Assembly: GCF_001723175.1 (NCBI RefSeq)
Contig: NC_064650.1
Span: 2,170,001 to 2,234,000, forward strand
Direction: 5' to 3'
DNA from: Penicillium oxalicum
Taxonomy: Eukaryota; Ascomycota; Eurotiomycetes; Eurotiales; Aspergillaceae
Length of the DNA stretch: 64,000 nucleotides
Shown here: positions 57,599 to 64,000 of the stretch, piece after piece
How the letters are laid out: each line of letters begins with the position of its first letter
How positions within the stretch are numbered: position 1 is the first letter of the stretch
Notes under the pieces: model-generated
What the model was told of the DNA's origin: nothing
Databases searched by the model: none
Seen by the model: only the letters and a program-made list of their open reading frames with translations
Made by a program: the position numbers and the translations under genes

Positions 57599-59978
57599 AT
57601 GACCACGCCGATCTCTACATCCGATCCGACCGCCACCACCGTCAAGCCCCGACGCGTGCTGGCATGCGTGTTGTGTCAGCAACGCAAGAGCAAATGTGAC
57701 CGTAAATTTCCCTGCGCAAACTGTGTCCGAGCCAACGTACAGTGTGAGCAAGCTGTCCGCCAGCGACGGCGCAGATTTCCCGAGAGAGAATTATTGGCCC
57801 GTCTACGACTCTATGAGAGTGTACTCCGGCAGCACAACATCAAGTTCGATCCTCTGCACACCCCAACCGCGGACCATCGATCTCCCAGTGACGATGGCCG
57901 TGATGATCTACCAGATGGAGCCGAGTCAGAGGGCACTCTCGGTGATACCAATGCGCTTCCGTCGAAAGAGAAGCCCGCAGTACAGCCCAAGGCATTGTAT
58001 GAATTCGGGTCCTGCATTCACTCGATACTCAGTGGATGATTAATTCTATCAATAGAAACCTCTGGCATGCAATGAGCCAAAAGGTATGGGGGGATGTTCT
58101 GCATGGACAGACGGCTGGGGACTCACTAACAATTTGGACCCCAGGCTGTCAATTCTGGAGACGATGGCAATGCCGGTGAGGACGACGAGAATGACACCGG
58201 CTTCCTTCACGATAACGATGATTTGCGGCATGCTGTCATCAAGAAGGCATGGAATCACATGTTTCAAGGCCAAGGCAACGACCATCTTCTATTCGGTCCG
58301 CCGGTAGGCACAATCGATCTATCCGCGTCACATCCAAGCCAAGCACATATCTTCCGGCTCTGGCAAATTTACCTGGACAACGTGAATCCGCTGCTCAAAG
58401 TCACCCACACCCCCACTCTGCAGTCACGAATCATCGACGCTGTCAGTGATATCGCCAATATCAGCCCCACTCTAGAAGCCCTCATGTTCAGCATCTACTG
58501 CGTTTCCCTGATGAGTCTCTCAGGCGAGCAATGCAGGGCAATGTTCGGGGCTGCGAGAAAAGAACTCTTGGCCAGCTATCAATTTGCGTGTCAGCAGGCG
58601 CTACGAAGGTGCGGTGTTCTACGCTCCAGCGACCGCGAGTGTCTGACTGCCCTATATCTGTACCTGGTAAGTCTAATAGTAGTTGGTCAGTACCACTGTG
58701 AATTTACTATACTAAGTGGCACAGGTTTCCATTCGCTCGGAGACGGATCCTGCCTCTCTGTCCTCGCTGCTGAGCATCGCGATCCGAATTGCCCAGCGCA
58801 TGGGAATCCACGTCGAGTCGATGTACAGCAAATGTTCCGTGCTAGAGGCAGAGATGCGCCGTCGGCTATGGTGGTCGCTCATCATCTTCGACAATCGCAT
58901 CTGCGAGATGTCCGACTACAAAACGGCATCGCTGACGCCAACCTGGGACTGCAAGGTGCCTCTCAACGTGAACGACTTCGAGTTGCAGCCCGAGATGAAA
59001 ATCCCACCCGTCGTCAACAACCGACCCACAGAGATGTTGTTCGCAATAGTGCGTAGCGAGCTCGCCGATTTCGTGCGGCACAGTGCTTTCCATCTCAATT
59101 TCACAAACTCATACCTAAACACGATCGCCCCCCGTCCTCCCACCACCGACCTTACTGACGAGGCCGAGCGACTGGTCTCGCTAGAGAGAACTCTGGAGGA
59201 GAAATATCTGGCCTTCTGCAACTTGGAAAACCCACTTCACTTCATGACTATCTGGACTATGCGAGGCTCGCTGGCCAAGAATCGGCTCCTGCAACTTTAC
59301 TCTCAGTCCTCAAACACCCCCACACCACCAACCGACGCCCAGCGCAACGCGGGAATCGCCCATGCGCTGCGCATGCTCGAATGTGACACGAAGCTCATGA
59401 CCGCGCCGCTCGCGCGACCCTACCTGTGGCTGTTGCACTTTCACTTCCCATTCCCGGCTTACATTCACTTGCTGCAAGATCTGAAGAAGCGGCCCGTCGA
59501 GGACCATGCCGATCGTGCGTGGGAGGTCATGAGTGACAACTACGAAGTGCGTATCATGGATGTGAAACAGGACGATCGGCCATTCTACGTCGTTTTCTCG
59601 CAGATTGTTTTTCAGGCGTGGGAGGCGCGCGAGAAGGTAGCGCGGCAGCTCGGGACGCCATTTGTGCTACCAAGAATGGTAGTGGATATTCGGAAGAAGT
59701 TAACCCACATGACAACGAGTTTTGGGCAGGAGGCCGATGCGGCGCAGTCGGATGGAGATGCGGGGGTGGAGATCAATGCCGATGATCTCGCCATGCCCAT
59801 GTCCATCGATTTCAATGTACTTGGAATGGCGTACGGCGCTGGCGGGCAAGGCCCGACTAGCTCTGGACCGTGGGGGTATCCCGATCTACCTGGGCCTGGG
59901 TCTGTAAACGTGGAGGATACGAATCAATTTCTGGTGAATACCATGGAGTGGAATAGGCTGCATGCTCACGGCAGGTGA
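57599..59978 (+). CDS. Second Zn2Cys6 transcription factor with fungal regulatory middle domain
   Basis: The protein is a regulator of the GAL4 type. Four exons, 57599-58008, 58056-58083, 58145-58666 and 58725-59978, keep phase and give 737 residues. The zinc cluster is near residues 24-52: ACVLCQQRKSKCDRKFPC followed by ANCVRANVQCEQA, then a basic linker RQRRRRFPERELLARLRLYE that may form a coiled-coil dimer helix. The middle domain has LWQIYLDNVNPLLKVTHTPT, RMGIHVESMYSKCSVLEAEM and RRRLWWSLIIFDNRICEMSD, the fungal_trans signature. Intron 1 is only 47 nt with a weak GTCCTG donor; without it the frame would break, so it is likely real, though an indel is possible. It differs in class from the AflR-like factor, so the cluster has two regulators plus a coactivator. 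Confidence 0.85.
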
Positions 59979-60611
59979 GGCAGCCCGCGGAGTGTCAATG
60001 ATGAATACCGCTTATGGCTAGCGGTCACATTCATTCGGTTCCTATGACCAGGTGATGGTGTGGTCCAGCTGGCTGCCATAGGATTACACTGAAGAAATCA
60101 TGTACATTATACCGTTGAATAGATTCGTCGTGACTTGTTCTCGGCATGGAAAATGCAAGCTGGGCAACCCTAGGCAGTGCAATTTGAATAAATTCCATGG
60201 CCACCACAGCACTTTTGCGGAAAATTCTCATGGCCTGAGTCTTTCTTCTCATGGACAGCATTTTTTGGGACTCGCCTCTGGGGGATGTCTGTCTCGACAA
60301 GGCTGTCATATCGCTCAAAATTGAACACATATTTGAAACATGATTGATAGGCAAAAGAAAAAAAAAGCAGCATTCCTGGCGTCCTTCCATTGGCCTGCAT
60401 TAAAATTGTGGGGGAGCTCATTGATTATTATGGATACTCTGGCCCTACGTCACTTCTTCGACTGTTCAGACAAAAGAGGACAAAGCCTAGAATCTTGGAA
60501 GCTCTTGACACTGACAGATGTATACCCACTGTATGCCTGTGGGTATACCAGATTTTTCAGCCACGTCAACTTTAACTGGCAGACCATTGGAAAAGGCCTG
60601 AAATTCAGTCG

Positions 60612-60665
60612 GGTAGTTTCTCAGCTCTTGGTAGGTTCAAACCTACCAAGAGCTGAGAAACTACC
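60612..60665. repeat. Perfect 26-bp inverted repeat with 2-nt loop
   Basis: The left arm 60612-60637 (ggtagtttctcagctcttgg and six more bases) is the exact reverse complement of the right arm 60640-60665, with only ca between. A transcript would form a 26-bp hairpin, and on DNA it is a near-perfect palindrome of 54 bases. There is no T run after it, so it is not an obvious terminator, and no target-site duplication was seen. Confidence 0.9.
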
Positions 60666-60892
60666 ACATAGCTCTGACGACCAGCCCCATGCGGAGGCGC
60701 GCAGAGAGCAGGCCGCAATCAGGTGTGCACACCGCGTACAGCGCAGAAGACTTGAAGAACCCTCGCCGACGCCTTCACTGTCTCAGTTACTACCACGGTC
60801 GAAGTGTTCTTCGGGTCCCTCACGCACTCCGGTACTCCGCGCACTTGCTTCGTCACTACCAGATACGGACACCGCACGTACTGGATGGAACC

Positions 60893-60928
60893 GAATAGCA
60901 GAATTTACTTGAATAGCAGAATTTACTT
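60893..60928. repeat. Tandem duplication of an 18-bp unit
   Basis: The unit tgaatagcagaatttact occurs in direct succession, the first copy differing only at its first base. It lies about 230 bases right of the hairpin. Confidence 0.75.
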
Positions 60929-61431
60929 TCACCCATATTTGTTCTAAGAACTTTACCCGGTAATCCGATCAATTCTTCCGATGTTAATTAAGGCCGTGGA
61001 TTGGACTTGGATGAGATCAATTGTACTTGGATGACCAATTTCTCATTCGTGGATTCCAGGTATATCTAATGACACCGGAACCATGGCTCGGTGGCTGGCT
61101 TGGCTTTATATATTCCCGTCGTTCACCCAGGCAGTGCTCTGCGAACGTGTCAACGCACAAAAGCATCTCCAACATGGCCACTTACTCTACCTCTTGATGT
61201 ATTTTGAGTAAGGTAGATACTGAGGCCAAGCAATAGCTTGGTGCAATACATGACACATAATTGAAATGTATCCAAACGGAGTTGTTCGACGCCTGATAAA
61301 CCTAGCCCTGGTATCTTCTATTGTCAGGCTAACTCTTAAGAACATACCGAGGCATGAGGACTTGACCCTCCGGTCGCGATTCAGACAATGCAAAAAATCA
61401 CTATATGAATTTCAAACAACCAAAATCCATC

Positions 61432-61550
61432 ACATACGACCATAGGGTGTGGAGAACAGGGCTTCCCGTCCGCTCAGCCGTACTTAAGCCACACGCCGGC
61501 CAGTTAGTAGTATGGTGGGTGACCACATGCGAATCCTGGCTGTTGTATGT
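61432..61550 (+). rRNA. 5S ribosomal RNA, copy 2
   Basis: The 119-nt gene has complementary ends (acatacgac / gttgtatgt) and the conserved cttcccgtccgctcagccgta core. It is followed by a strong T run (ttttttcttt), the Pol III stop. It differs from the other two copies at a few bases, for example gagaacagg in place of gaaaatagg. Confidence 0.95.
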
Positions 61551-61708
61551 TTTTTTCTTTGTGTTTGTCTAGTGTCAAATCACTACAGTATTGCTAGTTT
61601 ATCTCTTTGTATCGTTCTAAATCAGAAAATCGTCTAGAATAATCAAAGGGACATACTTAGTCAGATATGCAGACAGAGAATATAATGAATGACGAACTCG
61701 AATCTAGC

Positions 61709-61827
61709 ACATACGACCATAGGGTGTGGAAAATAGGGCTTCCCGTCCGCTCAGCCGTACTCAAGCCACACGCCGGTTAGTTAGTAGTATGGTGGGTGAC
61801 CACATGCGAATCCTAACTGTTGTATGT
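61709..61827 (+). rRNA. 5S ribosomal RNA, copy 3
   Basis: The 119-nt gene lies 158 bp downstream of copy 2 in the same direction, so the two form a small tandem pair. It has the same conserved core and ends, and is followed by tttttgttt. It shares gaaaatagg with copy 1. Confidence 0.95.
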
Positions 61828-63512
61828 TTTTGTTTGATTTCATTTTTCCCCCCTTTTCGTGTCTTGATCATCGTCCTGTGACAGCGAGCGTTTTGAATAC
61901 GACGTTGTACATGCCCTGAGCTGGAAAATCCATCTTCACTGACTCTTAGCTACGGGTGGGGGGTACTCTTTTCAACACTCACGGGCTAGACAAACTGGAC
62001 AGCCTCGAATATACTCTGTTGCCTATTCCTCGTTAAGATCTCAATGGAAATACCGCAAGTGCGACGAATTCCGCCTTGTCGTAATTGTGACTCTAGTAAG
62101 GCGCGGCTGTCTTCCAGTCACTGGAAATAGAGTGGAACGCAAAGGTTGCTACTGCAAAGTACGCCCATTCACTGTGAGGTCTCTTATCGCCTCGAACGCG
62201 CTTAAAACCACCATGACTGACGTAGAAGCCTCTATGGCCTCAACCAATTACAGACGGGTTTTGGGAGGACTGACTTCGAATTCTGTGCCTTCAACGGACA
62301 CTTATTAAGAGGTTGAAACGCCAGTGCAACACTCTTCGAAAAATCTCACAAAAGAATTGAACGTACTATTCGGAGAAATGGTCAGCATGAAATGTATCAC
62401 TGATAGTGGACAATGTCTCCAAAGGCAAGCCGTGATTCGTGGACTGAGGTTTCTTCCAGATTGACCAGTTAACGGCGGTACCCCAGAGTCTAAATTTCCC
62501 CGCAATTTCCGGTTGATGCGCGCTCATCTTCGATGTCTGCAACCGTTCCCGCGGACAGGCGGCGCCGGGCGGAGGGCGCTCCGAGATTAAATTAGCCACC
62601 TCTGCAAGGTCCTTTCTTCGTTTCATGTTCCACACGACAATCACACTGCACATCCTTGTGGCGGATTCTGTTCCCCCCCCTTTCCGTGGACTTGCCAAAT
62701 CCAGAGAGGTGTTTGATGTAGACCCAAGGGACTTTCGAATTCCAGATCTCATCTCCGACTGCCACGACTGCCATTTGTGATTACGGGGACAAGGAAAATG
62801 ACTTTCAATCCTAATCAGGGATCCTCGCTCCCACTTTCAAGAGGGTCATTCATTCAATCGTGGTACCCTCTGGCTTGCCAGAGAGAACCGTTCTCCTTGG
62901 CGGACACCCAGAGAGGCTTACACTCATCATGCGCAAAAAAACCTCCGCAGCTATTCCCTCCTTGTCGATGATGGGATTGTGGAACACTTCGTCTTCTCGC
63001 TCAATTCGTCGATCATCTGCACGACGGAGGGAATTTTTCCCAATTCGGTCCGGGGGTTTCTCCAGAGTGACCTCTGCCGTCTCCGCACTTCAACTCCACA
63101 AACTCTCCTGGCAGACGCAGTCACGCTAGTGAGGATTCAAAAGCACGTGTGACTTATTCAGCGATGCAACTTCCGGCTTCACCCTCGGCCGGGGTCCCAT
63201 TTCCGTGTCTAATGCAGCCATTTGCGACTCTTCAGTGCTCGATCTGACCATTTGACCCCAGTGGCGCTGCAGAATAGGTCTGTGCTTGACCTGATACATG
63301 GACCCACGCTCAAGTTCATGTCTGCAGAATTCTCCTGAATGGATGAGGATCTGCTCGGTTGAATCTCCGGTCAGAAACCGGACAGAGGCACAGTTGCTGT
63401 GGAGTCTCTTGGCCGGTTAGGAGTGCTATAAGATGGCGACAGAAGTCGGCCGAGGAGGAAATTCTCGTTTCCATCCACCGAGTCTGCATACATTGGATTT
63501 CGAGTTGTCAAA
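61828..63512. other. Gene-poor stretch upstream of the endoglucanase gene
   Basis: No intact gene is supported. Minus-strand frames between 62305 and 62774 overlap and have no motif. The last several hundred bases presumably contain the endoglucanase promoter. Confidence 0.45.
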
Positions 63513-64000
63513 ATGAGATACGATTTGATTCTTGCCGCCGGCGCCACTCTGGCACTGGCCGTGCCCCAGGGCATCTCCAAGCGGGCCGGAGGCTTTGTCT
63601 GTAAGTTGCCAGCTATGTCGATATGACGGGACTAATCGCTGATGGGCGTGAACAAGGGTTCGGCGCTAGCGAGTCTTGCGGAGAGTTCGGCGAGACTCAC
63701 CTGCCTGGTGTGCTGGGAACCGACTACACTTGGCCTGATCAGTCGGCCATTAAGACACTCTATGATGGGGGCATGAACATTTTCCGAGTGCCATTCCGGA
63801 TGGAGCGATTGATTCCAACCTCAATGACGGCCAGCCCGGACGCTGCTTACCTGCAGGGACTCAAGAGCGTATGTTTTATTTGAGTAATCCGTCACGAGAA
63901 AGACCCATGCTCATTCATCTGCGTAGACTGTCAACTACATCACCTCCATTGGCGCGCATGCCATCATTGACCCTCACAACTATGGCCGATAGTCAGTCCA
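63513..64000 (+). CDS. Secreted GH5 endo-beta-1,4-glucanase, 5' part (cut by window edge)
   Basis: The enzyme cleaves cellulose outside the cell. Exons seen are 63513-63600, 63657-63868 and 63927-63991, with a further donor (GTCAGT) at 63992. The N-terminus [20 protein letters not shown] is a signal peptide, followed by a Kex2-like KR. Mature sequence begins [16 protein letters not shown] across the first junction, then [28 protein letters not shown] with the conserved Arg of GH5, and [17 protein letters not shown]. This is the typical start of a fungal family-5 endoglucanase. The acid/base and nucleophile glutamates lie beyond the window. Confidence 0.9.

Larger units (their letters stand above)
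59979..61431. other. Gene-poor stretch with hairpin and tandem duplication
   Basis: No gene is supported. The stretch holds the 26-bp inverted repeat at 60612-60665 and the tandem duplication at 60893-60928. The open frames near 60340-60912 overlap in several frames and read straight through the hairpin. Confidence 0.5.

Noticed and set aside
60631..60648. tRNA-like T-loop sequence (ggttcaaacc)
   Set aside because: It is the centre of the 26-bp hairpin. No acceptor, D or anticodon stem could be built around it.
62305..62774. Overlapping minus-strand frames (66-128 codons)
   Set aside because: The frames overlap each other, contain no domain or intron signals, and no flanking exon could be joined to them.

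Overview
The window is nuclear DNA of a filamentous ascomycete, most likely a eurotiomycete of the Aspergillus/Penicillium type. The evidence is short spliceosomal introns (about 47-90 nt, GT-AG with CTAAC/CTGAC-like branch sites), dispersed 5S rRNA genes, Zn2Cys6 regulators, and a non-reducing polyketide synthase of the SAT-KS-MAT-PT-ACP type. No assembly, homology search or expression data were available. Family names come from motifs read in the translated sequence, and species-level identity is not claimed.

Left flank (1-22 kb): sparse, ordinary fungal genes separated by long gene-poor stretches. These are two Cys-rich/Ser-Thr-rich single-pass surface proteins, a GT34-type glycosyltransferase, a small two-exon hypothetical protein, an SRPK-like protein kinase, a class I alpha-1,2-mannosidase (GH47), a frameshifted hypothetical protein and a PD-(D/E)XK nuclease-like protein. 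One 5S rRNA gene lies at 10957-11075.

Core (22.8-60 kb): a secondary-metabolite gene cluster of the atrochrysone/emodin/tetrahydroxanthone family. In order it holds an AflJ/AflS-like coactivator, an AflR-like Zn2Cys6 factor, a SAM methyltransferase (frameshifted), two paralogous SnoaL-like proteins arranged tail to tail, an SDR (trihydroxynaphthalene-reductase type), a possible small secreted peptide, a metallo-beta-lactamase-type thioesterase, the NR-PKS, a scytalone-dehydratase-like protein, a Tyr/Pro-rich HSP20-like protein, an NmrA-like oxidoreductase, a questin-oxidase-like Baeyer-Villiger enzyme, an EthD-domain protein, a second SDR, a cytochrome P450, a C-terminal SDR relic, an FAD monooxygenase, an MFS exporter and a second Zn2Cys6 factor.

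Expected pathway (inference from the family): the PKS plus the lactamase-type thioesterase release atrochrysone carboxylic acid. The EthD protein decarboxylates it, and oxidation gives an emodin-type anthraquinone. The NmrA-like enzyme, the SDR and the dehydratase deoxygenate this to a chrysophanol type. The questin-oxidase-like enzyme opens the ring to a benzophenone. The FAD monooxygenase, methyltransferase, SnoaL-like proteins and second SDR build a tetrahydroxanthone methyl ester, and the P450 could couple two units, as in secalonic-acid/neosartorin-type dimers. No dedicated anthrone oxidase (DUF1772) was seen.

The clearest unannotated signal is an 11-bp motif, TCGGGNN(T/C)CGG, found seven times and only noticed in promoters of this cluster, mostly 88-145 bp upstream of a start codon. 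It fits the TCG-N5-CGR site of AflR-type regulators and points to a single regulon.

Right flank (60-64 kb): a perfect 26-bp inverted repeat, a short tandem duplication, two more 5S rRNA genes, gene-poor DNA, and the 5' part of a secreted GH5 endoglucanase gene cut by the window edge.
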